Assembly (NCBI GenBank): GCA_035325645.1
Contig: DAOKZK010000001.1
Coordinates: 23,586-87,585 of the forward strand
DNA length: 64,000 bases
Reading direction: 5' to 3'
Origin: Macondimonas sp035325645
Lineage (GTDB): Bacteria > Pseudomonadota > Gammaproteobacteria > UBA5335
Below are positions 24,309-35,536 of this stretch, in pieces. A program made the position numbers and the translations under genes. Position 1 is the first letter of the stretch; each line of letters starts with the position of its first letter. The notes beneath the pieces are model-generated. The model saw nothing but the letters and a program-made list of their open reading frames with translations, had not been told where the DNA came from and searched no databases.

Positions 24309-25541
24309 TCAAGCGACGGCCGCGCTCGCCTGTGCTTGCGCGGCGGCAGCCATCAGCTCGGGCCGTCCGCTGCGCAGATTGGCCTCGTGTGCCAGCCGGC
24401 GCTCCTCCGGGGAGGCGTAAAGCCGATCCCACTCGAGCAACACCGGCGACCAGGTGCGATGCCACAGCGCAGGGATGATGGCCAGACCAATGGCCTGAAA
24501 GTAGCCCATGTTGTGCGGCAGGCGCGGCGCATGTACGTCCTCCAGCCGCCAGAACTCGCGCTGGGGGTCCAGATGATGCTGGGAATGCCGGCCGATGTTG
24601 TCGACGAACCAGTTGGTCACGCGGTTGAAGGAATCCCAGGAATGGTGCGCCTTGATCTCCGAACCGGGCACCCGGACGATGCCGTAGTGCTGGCTGTAGG
24701 TGCCGAGCTTGTAGCCGAAGTGGGCGTTGAATACCGCCAGCAAGAACCAGAACAGCCCCATCAGGCCGGCGACGGCGAAGACGAACAGCACCAACGCCGC
24801 CTCCGCCACCCAGCCCTGCAGCAGGCGATTGCGCCAGGTCATCGTTGGCAGTCCCTGCTTGTCCAGGCGATCCTTCTCGATGGCCCAGGCCGTCTGGTAA
24901 TCCTGCGGCGCTGTGCGCAGGAAGTAGCGATAGACGCTTTCCCCGCGCAGGGCGGTGCTGGAGTCGGCCGGCGTCCCGACGGTGAAGTGATGGCCGTAGG
25001 GATGCTCGATGGCGTAATAGGTGAACAGGCCGAACAGCGAGCAGGCGCGCGAACTGAAGACCGAATAGGGCTCCCAGGTGCGATGCGACAGTTCATGGCC
25101 GATTGACACCGAGCCGATCGAGGCGATCTGGGAAAAGAGCAGCGCGCCGATGAGATAGCTACCCCAACCGTCGCCCGCGTGCGCGGCGATCATGTCGAAA
25201 CCGGTGAGGGACTGTACCAGCGCGGCCAGACCGAACAGGTCGCCGCCGTTGTGCCCGTGCGCCAGCATCCAGATGAAGGCCCAGAAAGCGACCAGACTGA
25301 CAGGAAAATAGGTCCAAAGCATCCAGACGAAAATGCGCGGATGGCCGTAGGTGCGGGTCTGCTCGTCATTACCGGACAGTCGTTCGGCCAGCGACAGCCC
25401 CAGCAGGATCGCCAGAATGCCGACCAGCACATTCGCAGGCCCAACGATGAGCGCATAGATCACGCCCAGAGACAGGGCGATGGGAACGAAAAAACGCAGA
25501 TAAGCCCACGCCGAACGGGCGGGCGCCATGATGCCTTCCAT
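24309..25541 (-). CDS. AlkB/XylM-type membrane diiron monooxygenase 1
   Basis: An integral-membrane non-heme diiron hydroxylase that inserts oxygen into hydrocarbon chains or methyl groups. The 410-aa protein has several hydrophobic segments and the three histidine boxes: IGHELSHR, IEHPYGHH and IGRHSQHH. The fourth motif, usually NYxEHYG in alkane hydroxylases, reads TYSQHYGIVR. The Gln and the C-terminal LEWDRLYASPEERRLA also recall xylene monooxygenase XylM, so the substrate is uncertain. No rubredoxin or reductase gene is in the window. It is divergent from an acyl-CoA synthetase and ends in a good terminator. Confidence 0.88.
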   Translation of the reverse strand: MEGIMAPARSAWAYLRFFVPIALSLGVIYALIVGPANVLVGILAILLGLSLAERLSGNDEQTRTYGHPRIFVWMLWTYFPVSLVAFWAFIWMLAHGHNGGDLFGLAALVQSLTGFDMIAAHAGDGWGSYLIGALLFSQIASIGSVSIGHELSHRTWEPYSVFSSRACSLFGLFTYYAIEHPYGHHFTVGTPADSSTALRGESVYRYFLRTAPQDYQTAWAIEKDRLDKQGLPTMTWRNRLLQGWVAEAALVLFVFAVAGLMGLFWFLLAVFNAHFGYKLGTYSQHYGIVRVPGSEIKAHHSWDSFNRVTNWFVDNIGRHSQHHLDPQREFWRLEDVHAPRLPHNMGYFQAIGLAIIPALWHRTWSPVLLEWDRLYASPEERRLAHEANLRSGRPELMAAAAQAQASAAVA

Positions 25542-25795
25542 GTGTCCTCCTCCTCAGATCCGCCTCCCAGGCGAATCCGTTCTTTTATTGAACCGATAAC
25601 AGCTTGCGCCCCGGGGCGCAGCCAGGTCAAGCGACCGTCATCCCGCGTGACGGTCGGCCCGGATGCATGAGCCCCAATGCCCGCCGCCAAGCGTTCTCCC
25701 GGTGGCCGAAGGCTTCGGTGTCTTTGAAATCTGGATGGTGACCTCATACGATGGCCGTTTTTGTCTCCCCCTCATCCCTGTCAGGAAACGTTGCT

Positions 25796-27607
25796 ATGGA
25801 TCAGCAAGATCTCGTCGGCCCGATGGACATCGTCAAGGGCATTCCCAAAGTCATCGAGCGCGTCCCGGCCATCGTCCGGGCCATACGTGCCACGCGGAGC
25901 GAGTCGGAAAACGACTCCATGCCGCTCTTTTTCGAGCGCACCGTCGCGCGCCACGGCAGCAACATCGCGATCTATTACGAGGATCGCGTGATCACCTATG
26001 ACGAATTCAACCGCCAGGCGAACAAGATTGCGCACTACCTGCAAAGCCAGGGCATCGGCAAGGGCGACACCGTCGGTCTCTACATGCACAACCGGCCGGA
26101 GTTCCTCATCTGCCTGGTGGGGATCGCCAAGAGTGGCGCGTGCACGGCGCTGATCAACACCGCCCAGATCGGGCCGGTGCTGGTGCACAGCCTCAATCTG
26201 GTCAATGCCACGATGTGCATCGTGGGCGAGGAGCTGACCGAGCCCTTCCGGGCGGTGCAGGATCAACTGACCATGGCCAAGGACCGCGCCTATTGCGTCG
26301 CCGACCGTGACGTGCTGGCCGATGCCGGCACTGTGCCCGCCGGCTTCATCAACCTGTTCGCGGCGGCCCGAGACATGCCGGACACCAATCTGGCGGTTAC
26401 CCGAACCCTGACCCGCAGCGATCATTTCGTCTACATCTACACCTCGGGCACGACTGGCCTGCCGAAAGCGGCCATCACCGATCACAACCGGTTCACCAAG
26501 GCGTTCAACATCATCAACGTCGTCAAGAACCTGAACAGCAGGGACATCTACTACCTGCCGCTGCCGCTGTTCCACGCCACCGGCCTGATCCCGTGCTGGG
26601 GTTCGGTCATCAGTGCCGGCGCCTCGGTCGTGATCCGGCGCAAATTCAGCGCCAGCGAGTTCTGGAACGATATCGACAAATATCAGGCGACCATCTTCGG
26701 CTACGTCGGCGAGCTGTGCCGTTACCTGCTGAATCAACCGCCGCGGCCCACTGACGGCCGCCATACGCTGAAAAAGATGTTCGGCAACGGCCTGCGGCCG
26801 GGCATCTGGAAGGAATTCAAGCAGCGCTTCAAGGTCCCGCACATCCTCGAGTTCTACGGGGCCAGCGAAGGCAACACGGGCTTCATGAACATCTTCAACA
26901 TCGACAACACGGTGGGCATCGGCAAGGCCGTCCTGGTCAAATACGACCAGGAAAAGGATTGCCCGGTCCGCGACGCCAACGGCTTTTTGATCAAGGTCGC
27001 CAAGGGCGAGCCGGGCCTGCTGATCGGTGAAATCACGCCGAGCACGCCCTTTGTTGGCTACACCCAGAAAGACAAGACCGAAAAGGCGATCCTGCGCGAT
27101 GTCTTCAAGAAGGGCGATGCCTGGTTCAACACCGGCGACATGCTGCGGGGCATCGGCTATGCGCACTACCAGTTCGTGGATCGCCTGGGCGACACCTTTC
27201 GCTGGAAAGGGGAAAACGTGGCCACCACTGAAGTGGAGAACCTGCTCGGCAGTCACCCGAGCGTGGCCGGCTGCGCCGTCTACGGGGTGGAGATCCCCAA
27301 CACCAACGGCAAGGCGGGAATGGCCGTCATCACGCCGCAAGCCGAGGATTCGTTCGATCTCGACGACCTGCTGCGGCACATGAAACAGAATCTGCCGCCC
27401 TACGCCGTTCCGGTGTTCGTGCGCGTCAAGACGGAAATCGAGGTCACCGGCACGTTCAAATACAAAAAGGCCGACCTCAAGAAGGAAGGCTTCGATCCGC
27501 TCGCGGGCAACGATCCGCTCTATGTGGCCCTGCCGGGCGAGAACGGCTATGTTCCGCTTACGCCGGAGATCCACGCCAACATCAGCCAGGGCGCGTATCG
27601 GTTCTGA
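25796..27607 (+). CDS. Long-chain acyl-CoA synthetase, FATP/FadD6 type
   Basis: Activates long or very long chain fatty acids to CoA thioesters via acyl-AMP. The 603-aa protein has the AMP-binding signature YIYTSGTTGLPKAA, LPLPLFHATGLIPCWG, EFYGASEGNTGFMNIFN and the motor region RLGDTFRWKGENVATTEVE, typical of the fatty acid transport protein subgroup. The ATG at 25796 follows AGGAA at good spacing; an earlier ATG at 25751 would add 15 residues. It could feed products of the neighbouring monooxygenase (after oxidation to the acid) into beta-oxidation, but that link is inferred from position only. Confidence 0.92.
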   Translation: MDQQDLVGPMDIVKGIPKVIERVPAIVRAIRATRSESENDSMPLFFERTVARHGSNIAIYYEDRVITYDEFNRQANKIAHYLQSQGIGKGDTVGLYMHNRPEFLICLVGIAKSGACTALINTAQIGPVLVHSLNLVNATMCIVGEELTEPFRAVQDQLTMAKDRAYCVADRDVLADAGTVPAGFINLFAAARDMPDTNLAVTRTLTRSDHFVYIYTSGTTGLPKAAITDHNRFTKAFNIINVVKNLNSRDIYYLPLPLFHATGLIPCWGSVISAGASVVIRRKFSASEFWNDIDKYQATIFGYVGELCRYLLNQPPRPTDGRHTLKKMFGNGLRPGIWKEFKQRFKVPHILEFYGASEGNTGFMNIFNIDNTVGIGKAVLVKYDQEKDCPVRDANGFLIKVAKGEPGLLIGEITPSTPFVGYTQKDKTEKAILRDVFKKGDAWFNTGDMLRGIGYAHYQFVDRLGDTFRWKGENVATTEVENLLGSHPSVAGCAVYGVEIPNTNGKAGMAVITPQAEDSFDLDDLLRHMKQNLPPYAVPVFVRVKTEIEVTGTFKYKKADLKKEGFDPLAGNDPLYVALPGENGYVPLTPEIHANISQGAYRF

Positions 27608-27669
27608 GATGCCCTGGAAAGCGGGCACTCCTGTGCGTTCCTGACGCACAGGGCCCGACACTGACGCTC

Positions 27670-27700
27670 AAAAAAACGCCGGCATCAAGCCGGCGTTTTT
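27670..27700. terminator. Bidirectional Rho-independent terminator
   Basis: AAAAAA, then CGCCGGC, a 5-nt loop ATCAA, then GCCGGCG and TTTTT. A perfect 7-bp GC stem with A-run and T-run on opposite sides, between two converging ligase genes (ends at 27607 and 27753). It should serve both strands. Confidence 0.93.
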
Positions 27701-27752
27701 CGTGGTGGCGACCGAGGCATTGCGCTCCACCGAGTGCGACTGCCTTGCAGAC

Positions 27753-29372
27753 TCAGGCTTCCTGCGCCTTCAGGTCCAGCACATAGTCGCGATAGCGCTG
27801 ACGCAGATCCGCCTTGAGGATCTTGGCCATGGCGTTCTTGGGCAGCTCGTCCAGAAACACCACATGGCGCGGGCACTTGTAGTCGGCCAGATGCTGACGA
27901 CAGAAGGCGTTGATCGCCTCGGGGGTCAAGTTGCCCTCGCCGCCCTTGAAGCCCGGCTTGGGCACCACCACGGCCAGCACGTCCTCGCCGAGATCGGGAT
28001 GCGGCACCGCGATGACAGCAGCCTCGAGGACCTCCGGCATCTCCAGCAGCACACGCTCCACCTCGATGGCGAAGATGTTGTAACCGCCGCGCAGCACCAT
28101 GTCCTTCTTGCGGTCGGTGAGGTACACATACCCGTCGGGCGCGATGTAGCCCACATCGCCGGTGTGCAGCAGCTCGCCGCGCCAGAGTTCCTTGGTATTT
28201 TTCTCGCCCTTGTAGTAGCTGCGCCGCTCGATGCCGGACCTGAAGCAGATCTCGCCCACCTCGCCCTGCGGCAGGGCGTTGCCGTCATCATCGACGATGA
28301 CCACCTCGCAGCCCACCGGCTTGCCGACCGAACCCGGGTGATCGAGGATGTCGCGCGGATTGGGTCCCAGCATGCAGGCCGCGCCGGCGCCGCCTTCGGT
28401 CAGCCCGTAGCCGTTGAGCATCATCACCTTGGGCCAGATCTCGAGCATCTTGCGCACCGTATCCGGTTGGATCGGCGCCGCGCCGAAGAACACGAACTTG
28501 AGCGAGCTGTAGTCGTAGCCCTTCACCTTGGGGTGCTTCATGGCCAGATTCAACATGGTCGGCACGCCCATGATGGAGGTGGCACGGTGCCGCTCGATCG
28601 AGGCCAGCAGCTGCTCCGGATCGAAGCGCGGCAGGACGATCTGCGTGATGCCGGCGCGGATGCTCATCAGCATCAGGCCATGGCAGCCGGTGAACCCGAA
28701 CAGCGGCACGGCGTGCAGCAGGCTTTCGCCGAACAGCGCCGAGAGCAGCTGTGCCAGATTCTGCTGGCCGGGCTGATCGGCCAGATTGCCCTCGGGCACC
28801 AGCACGCCCTTGGGCATGCCCGTGGTACCGGAGGTATAGAGCAGATCGGCCGGATCACGGTCGGTCGGCGGGGGGTCGAGCGGCGGGAAATCGGTGGATC
28901 CCTCACGCAGCACATCGCCCAGCGGCGTGAAGCCGTCGATGGCCTCGCGGCCGGTCACGAAGAAATACTTGAGATTGAACTGGCCCGGACGGCCTTCGAT
29001 GTCGACCGGCTTGCCCTGCGTAAGCGGGATCAGTGTGTCCAGATGCGCCGGGCCGCTGATCAGCGCCACCGCGTCGCTGTGCTCCAGCACATAGTATTTC
29101 TCAGGCGGCGCCCAGCGCGTGTTGATGGGCACCGGCACTGCACCCAGCTTGTGGATGCCGAAATAGCTGGCGTTGAACGACACGGCCTGATCGTTGGCCA
29201 GCACCATCGCCACCTTGTCCCCGCGACGCACTCCGGCGGCATGCAGCCGGCTGGCGATGCGGCTGCTCGCGGCATCGAGTTCGCGGAAGGTGACCTCGCC
29301 ATCCTGGGCGATGACCGCCTTCTTGTCGGGTTTTTTCTGGACGGATTGATGCAACAGATCAATGACAGCCAT
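27753..29372 (-). CDS. AMP-dependent acyl-CoA synthetase/ligase
   Basis: An ANL-superfamily enzyme of 539 aa that activates a carboxylic acid to its CoA ester. The AMP-binding motif LLYTSGTTGMPKGVL, the A5 motif NGYGLTEGG, LHTGDVGYIAPDGYVYLTDR, the hinge RKKDMVLRGGYNIFAIEVE and the catalytic Lys in PKNAMAKILKADL are intact. The substrate cannot be read from the sequence; a medium- or long-chain fatty acid is plausible given the neighbours. The ATG at 29372 with GAGGAG upstream was preferred over one 13 codons earlier. Convergent with the other ligase, sharing its terminator. Confidence 0.92.
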   Translation of the reverse strand: MAVIDLLHQSVQKKPDKKAVIAQDGEVTFRELDAASSRIASRLHAAGVRRGDKVAMVLANDQAVSFNASYFGIHKLGAVPVPINTRWAPPEKYYVLEHSDAVALISGPAHLDTLIPLTQGKPVDIEGRPGQFNLKYFFVTGREAIDGFTPLGDVLREGSTDFPPLDPPPTDRDPADLLYTSGTTGMPKGVLVPEGNLADQPGQQNLAQLLSALFGESLLHAVPLFGFTGCHGLMLMSIRAGITQIVLPRFDPEQLLASIERHRATSIMGVPTMLNLAMKHPKVKGYDYSSLKFVFFGAAPIQPDTVRKMLEIWPKVMMLNGYGLTEGGAGAACMLGPNPRDILDHPGSVGKPVGCEVVIVDDDGNALPQGEVGEICFRSGIERRSYYKGEKNTKELWRGELLHTGDVGYIAPDGYVYLTDRKKDMVLRGGYNIFAIEVERVLLEMPEVLEAAVIAVPHPDLGEDVLAVVVPKPGFKGGEGNLTPEAINAFCRQHLADYKCPRHVVFLDELPKNAMAKILKADLRQRYRDYVLDLKAQEA

Positions 29373-29614
29373 GTCGTCTCTCCTCGTTGTATGGCCGGAT
29401 GATGCCTGCACGGGTCGTCGTTACCGCCCGTGTCTGCCCCGAATCTACCATACTCTTCGTTCAATTCGTCTCAGACGCACGCCTTCCCGGCCGCGGCGGC
29501 CAGGCATGCCGATCGATTACATAATCAAATTTGAAACATAGAAACAATGAATTTTATCGATCGCTAAAAACGCGCTAGATTCAAGCCAGACCCCGCACCA
29601 CCCAGGAGCCGTCC

Positions 29615-31774
<2,160 letters not shown>

Positions 31775-31787
31775 GCGAAACGCACCG

Positions 31788-31820
31788 GATCAGCCGCCGC
31801 GTTGAACGCAGCGGCTGATC
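31788..31820. terminator. Hairpin after katG, possible terminator
   Basis: GATCAGCCGC and GCGGCTGATC form a perfect 10-bp inverted repeat around a 13-nt loop, 14 bases after the katG stop. The following bases (CTTTACC) are only slightly T-rich, so termination strength is uncertain. Confidence 0.55.
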
Positions 31821-31857
31821 CTTTACCGGACCCAGCTGCTGATTCGAGGAATTTGCT

Positions 31858-32010
31858 GTGCGGGACCGTCCGCTGCCCAAAGCGAACCAGACCGGGCACT
31901 TGCGCAAGAACATCGCTGTGTTCGACTTTGAAATCGATGCGGACGACATGGCGCAGCCGGCCGAACTGAACGATGGATACTCGGTCCTCGGGCGGCGACC
32001 CCATCTGTGA
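31858..32010 (+). pseudogene. Aldo-keto reductase C-terminal remnant
   Basis: Fifty codons in one frame read like the end of an aldo-keto reductase: PLPKANQTGHLRKNIAVFDF, then EIDADDMAQPAELNDGYSVL. This matches the family's cofactor-binding tail (PLPKSxxxxHIRENLxVFDFEL) followed by the usual terminal Asp/Leu-rich helix. A stop codon lies five codons upstream in frame and nothing of the barrel remains. It sits between katG and tRNA-Ser, a typical spot for rearrangement. It is the only recognisable content of the 318-base gap. Confidence 0.75.
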
Positions 32011-32092
32011 GAACGCCATTATTGGGCTGGCGCAGACGGATCGACGCGGTCTACCGATCAGGGATCGGACTCAACCGGTCAACCGACGCAAG

Positions 32093-32180
32093 TGGCGGAG
32101 AGAGAGGGATTCGAACCCTCGATACGTTGCCGTATACACGATTTCCAGTCGTGCGCCTTCGACCGCTCGGCCATCTCTCC
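32093..32180 (-). tRNA. tRNA-Ser(GGA)
   Basis: An 88-nt class II tRNA with encoded CCA. Acceptor GGAGAGA/TCTCTCC, anticodon stem CACGA/TCGTG with loop CTGGAAA (anticodon GGA), a long variable arm (TATACGGCAACGTAT), T-loop TTCGAAT and G discriminator. It lies at the junction between the aldo-keto reductase remnant and the dapA operon. Confidence 0.97.
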
Positions 32181-32244
32181 GGAATCGACGTGTGCCCGGT
32201 CTCGGGCAGGCGCGAAGGTTACCCCAGCCTGCCCGCCCCTGCAA

Positions 32245-32514
32245 TCACTGCGCAGCGTCGGCCGGCGGTACGAAAGGCGGCGGGACGTCGAGGCAGCTGC
32301 CGTCCGATCGCCGGCGCATGTCGCCCGCCGATTCCGTCGGGCCGCCCGGTGGAATGGTCCAGGCGCTCCGGCCGCTGGCGCCGGGCAGCTGAACCTCAGG
32401 GCCCGGCCGGGCTGCCAGATGGGGTTCCTTCTTGTCGCAGGACGGCTTGGAGGCACATGCGGCGAGCAATACGACCGGTGCGACGAGCAAGAGCCGGTGC
32501 AGCGGGGTCATCAT
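32245..32514 (-). CDS. Small hypothetical lipoprotein
   Basis: An 89-aa precursor with a type II signal peptide (LHRLLLVAPVVLLAACAS, lipobox LAAC). The mature part is short, Pro-rich and apparently unstructured, with a few Cys residues. Its ATG overlaps the dapA stop (ATGA), so it is cotranscribed with dapA. In many gammaproteobacteria dapA is followed by the lipoprotein gene bamC; this product is far shorter and I see no BamC similarity. Confidence 0.75.
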   Translation of the reverse strand: MMTPLHRLLLVAPVVLLAACASKPSCDKKEPHLAARPGPEVQLPGASGRSAWTIPPGGPTESAGDMRRRSDGSCLDVPPPFVPPADAAQ

Positions 32515-33389
32515 AGGGAAATTCCTGCCTGTTCGAGCGCTTCGGTGACGACGGCGTAACATGATGGATCAAGCGGAGTCATGGGCAGGCGGATGCCGGG
32601 GCCGATCAGGCCCATGCGCATCAGCGCCCACTTGGTCGGAATGGGGTTGCTCTCGACGAACAGATCGCGATGCAGCCGCGCGAGCCCGGCATTGATCGCG
32701 CGCGCCGTCTCGGCATCCCCGTCCAGCGCGGCGCGACACATGGCATGCATGGCCCGGGGGGCGACATTGGCCGTGACGGAGATATCGCCCTTGGCGCCCA
32801 TCAGAATCGCCTCGCAGGCAGTGGCATCGTCGCCGGAATATACGGCAAAATCGGACGGGCAGGACTGCAGCACGGTCCGCATGCGGTCGAGATCGCCGGT
32901 CGCTTCCTTGAGGCCCACGATGTGCGGCACCGATGCGAGGCGAACGACCGTATCCGGCTTGAGATCCACGCCCGTCCGACCGGGCACGTTATAGAGAATC
33001 TGGGGAATGGCGACCGCTTCGGCAATGGCCCTGTGATGACGATACAGTCCTTCCTGCGTCGGCTTGACGTAATAGGGACTGACCAGCAGGCAGGCATCGA
33101 CGCCGGCTTCCTTGGCCGCCCGGGTGAGTTCGATGGCCTCCGAGGTGGCGTTGGCCCCAGTCCCGGCGATGACCGGAATGCGCCCGCGCACCTGAACCAC
33201 CGCCGTGCGCAAGAGCTCGCAATGCTCGGCGAAGCTGAGCGTGGACGCCTCGCCGGTCGTCCCCGCCACCACCAGTGCATCGGTGCCCTCTTCGACATGG
33301 AATTCGATCAGCCGGGCGAATGCCTCCCAATCGATCGCCCCGTCGGGGTGCATGGGCGTGGCCAAGGCCACCAGACTGCCCGTGATCAT
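32511..33389 (-). CDS. dapA: 4-hydroxy-tetrahydrodipicolinate synthase
   Basis: Condenses pyruvate with aspartate semialdehyde, the first committed step to lysine and diaminopimelate. The 292-aa TIM barrel equals the E. coli length. It shows GSLVALATPM, the GTTGE(A/S) substrate loop in VAGTTGEASTLS, Tyr in LLVSPYYVKPTQEG, Arg/Tyr in ILYNVPGRTGVDL, the Schiff-base Lys in IVGLKEATGD, and SGDDA. ATG 33389 gives the usual N-terminus; ATG 33401 is possible. Divergent from bcp, another common gammaproteobacterial pairing. Confidence 0.97.
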   Translation of the reverse strand: MITGSLVALATPMHPDGAIDWEAFARLIEFHVEEGTDALVVAGTTGEASTLSFAEHCELLRTAVVQVRGRIPVIAGTGANATSEAIELTRAAKEAGVDACLLVSPYYVKPTQEGLYRHHRAIAEAVAIPQILYNVPGRTGVDLKPDTVVRLASVPHIVGLKEATGDLDRMRTVLQSCPSDFAVYSGDDATACEAILMGAKGDISVTANVAPRAMHAMCRAALDGDAETARAINAGLARLHRDLFVESNPIPTKWALMRMGLIGPGIRLPMTPLDPSCYAVVTEALEQAGISL

Positions 33390-33530
33390 GAACGGCTCCA
33401 TGGCGAAAGTTTGTGATGTTACCCCCCACCGCGCATGGCAACAAGCGCACAGGCCCAAGGAGACGCGCCACCCCAGCGCTCATGCCCCGCTCGAAAAACA
33501 GCCTCGCCACTGCACTTCGGAGTAGACACC

Positions 33531-34016
33531 ATGCCCTTCCCCGAACCGGGTGATCTGATCCCTCCCTTCAATGCCATGGCCACCCAGGGCCTTGCCTTCT
33601 CGGACAAGGACCTGCAAGGCCGGATCACCGTGCTGTATTTCTATCCCAAGGACGACACCCCCGGCTGTACCACTGAAGGCCAGGATTTTCGCGACCATCT
33701 GGCCGCGTTTCAGGAACAGGGGGCGCAGATCGTCGGCATCAGCCGCGACTCCCTCGCCTCGCACGAAAAATTTCGTACCAAATACAACCTCCCCTTCCCC
33801 CTGATCGCCGACGGCGACGAGACGCTCTGCAATCTGTTCGGGGTGATCAAGGAAAAGAACATGTACGGCCGCAAGGTCATGGGCATCGAACGCAGCACCT
33901 TCCTCATCGACGCGACGGGCCGCGTGGCGCGGGTCTGGCGCAAGGTGAAGGTGGAAGGGCATGTGCCGGAGGTACTGGAAGCGGTCAAGGCGCTGCGTCA
34001 GGGAGGTGACGCATGA
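33531..34016 (+). CDS. bcp: Thioredoxin-dependent peroxiredoxin Bcp (PrxQ)
   Basis: Reduces hydroperoxides via a peroxidatic cysteine, Cys46 in YPKDDTPGCTTEG. The 161-aa protein is full length. The resolving Cys found five residues further in E. coli Bcp is replaced (GQDFRD), and the only other Cys is Cys100 (TLCNLFG), so it may act as a 1-Cys enzyme. Arg in GIERSTFLID is conserved. It overlaps the PhoH gene by four bases (ATGA). Confidence 0.95.
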   Translation: MPFPEPGDLIPPFNAMATQGLAFSDKDLQGRITVLYFYPKDDTPGCTTEGQDFRDHLAAFQEQGAQIVGISRDSLASHEKFRTKYNLPFPLIADGDETLCNLFGVIKEKNMYGRKVMGIERSTFLIDATGRVARVWRKVKVEGHVPEVLEAVKALRQGGDA

Positions 34017-35482
34017 CGCCGCCGGTCAGCACTGCCCGCCGCCGGCGCATCCGCGGCGAGGAATTGGCCGAATCCATCCTGCCGGAGATCGCCCGCACGC
34101 GCCTGTACGTGCTCGACACCAACGTGCTGATGCACGATCCGACGTCCCTGTTCCGCTTCGAGGAGCACGCGGTCTTCATTCCCATGGTGGTGCTGGAGGA
34201 ACTCGACGCCGCCAAGAAAGGGACATCCGAGGTCGCCCGCAACGTGCGACAGGTCAGCCGTTTCCTGGACGAGCTGATGCAGGACGCCGACCGTCAGGCC
34301 GTCGTCGAGGGCCTGCCGCTGGTGCGTGCCGCCACACCCGATGCGCCGGTTCAGGATCGCGGCGGACGGCTGTTCTTCCAGACCGAACCGCTGCCGACCG
34401 CCGCCATGCCCGTGAGCCTGCCGGGACTCAAGCCCGACAACACCCTGCTCGCCACCGTGATGGCCCTGCAGTCGCGCCATCCCGACCGCGAGGTGGTGCT
34501 GGTGTCGAAGGACATCAATCTGCGCATCAAGGCCAGCATCATGGGCCTGTGCGCGGAGGACTACTTCAACGACCAGGTGCTGGACGACGCCGACCTGCTC
34601 TACCGCGGCTGGGAGGAGCTGCCCGAGGATTTCTGGAACACCCACAGCAAGGACATGGCCTCGTGGAACGAGAAGGGCCGCACCTTCTACCGGGTGATCG
34701 GTCCCAAGGTCGCCGGCTGGACGCCCAACCTCTGCCTCTACACGCCCGATGGCCAGTTCGAGGGCATCGTGCGGGAAGTCACACAGGGCGCCGCGCGCAT
34801 CGAGATCCTGCGCAACTACCGCGAGAATGCCGTCTGGGGCGTGCGGGCGCGCAACCGGGAGCAGAGCTTCGCCCTGAACCTCCTGATGGACCCGGACGTG
34901 GACTTCGTCACGCTTTTGGGCGGCGCGGGCACCGGCAAGACGCTGCTGGCGCTGGCCGCCGGTCTGACCCAGTGCCTGGAGATGAACCGCTACCGGGAAA
35001 TCCTGATGACGCGGGTCACCATCCCCGTCGGCGAGGACATCGGCTTTCTGCCCGGCACGGAAGAGGAAAAGATGACGCCCTGGATGGGCGCGCTGATGGA
35101 CAATCTGGAGGTGCTGACCCACAGCGAGGAAGGCGGCGACTGGGGACGGGCGGCGACGCAGGATCTTCTCGCCCATCGCATCAAGATCCGCTCGCTCAAT
35201 TTCATGCGCGGCCGGACCTTCCTCAACCGCTATCTCATCATCGACGAGGCCCAGAACCTCACCGCCAAGCAGATGAAAACGCTGATCACGCGCGCCGGAC
35301 CCGGCACCAAGATCGTCTGTCTGGGCAACATCGCCCAGATCGACACGCCCTATCTCACCGAAACCAGCTCGGGGCTCACCCATGTGGTCGACCGCTTCCG
35401 CAACTGGGCGCACGGCGGACACATCACGCTGGTGCGCGGCGAGCGTTCGCGGCTGGCCGATCACGCCGCCGACATTCTCTGA
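34013..35482 (+). CDS. PIN-PhoH fusion protein (PhoH2-like ATPase)
   Basis: A 489-aa two-domain protein. An N-terminal PIN nuclease domain has LYVLDTNVLMHDP (Asp35), PMVVLEELDAAKKG and VLVSKDINLRIKA. A C-terminal PhoH ATPase domain has Walker A LGGAGTGKTLLAL (Lys309) and Walker B YLIIDEAQNLTAKQM. Related PhoH2 proteins unwind and cleave RNA. It is translationally coupled to bcp. The segment between the domains carries an OB-like stretch often seen in this family. Confidence 0.93.
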   Translation: MTPPVSTARRRRIRGEELAESILPEIARTRLYVLDTNVLMHDPTSLFRFEEHAVFIPMVVLEELDAAKKGTSEVARNVRQVSRFLDELMQDADRQAVVEGLPLVRAATPDAPVQDRGGRLFFQTEPLPTAAMPVSLPGLKPDNTLLATVMALQSRHPDREVVLVSKDINLRIKASIMGLCAEDYFNDQVLDDADLLYRGWEELPEDFWNTHSKDMASWNEKGRTFYRVIGPKVAGWTPNLCLYTPDGQFEGIVREVTQGAARIEILRNYRENAVWGVRARNREQSFALNLLMDPDVDFVTLLGGAGTGKTLLALAAGLTQCLEMNRYREILMTRVTIPVGEDIGFLPGTEEEKMTPWMGALMDNLEVLTHSEEGGDWGRAATQDLLAHRIKIRSLNFMRGRTFLNRYLIIDEAQNLTAKQMKTLITRAGPGTKIVCLGNIAQIDTPYLTETSSGLTHVVDRFRNWAHGGHITLVRGERSRLADHAADIL

Positions 35483-35536
35483 AACCCGCACGCCTCATCC
35501 ACACCCAGCGGTCGCTGCCCAGCGGCCGCCGCCCTC

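Noticed and set aside
25781..27661. 626-codon minus-strand frame opposite the acyl-CoA synthetase
   Set aside because: The plus strand encodes a complete ANL-family enzyme; the antisense translation shows no domain features.
27702..29402. 566-codon plus-strand frame opposite the second ligase
   Set aside because: Shadow of the minus-strand AMP-dependent ligase, which has all family motifs.
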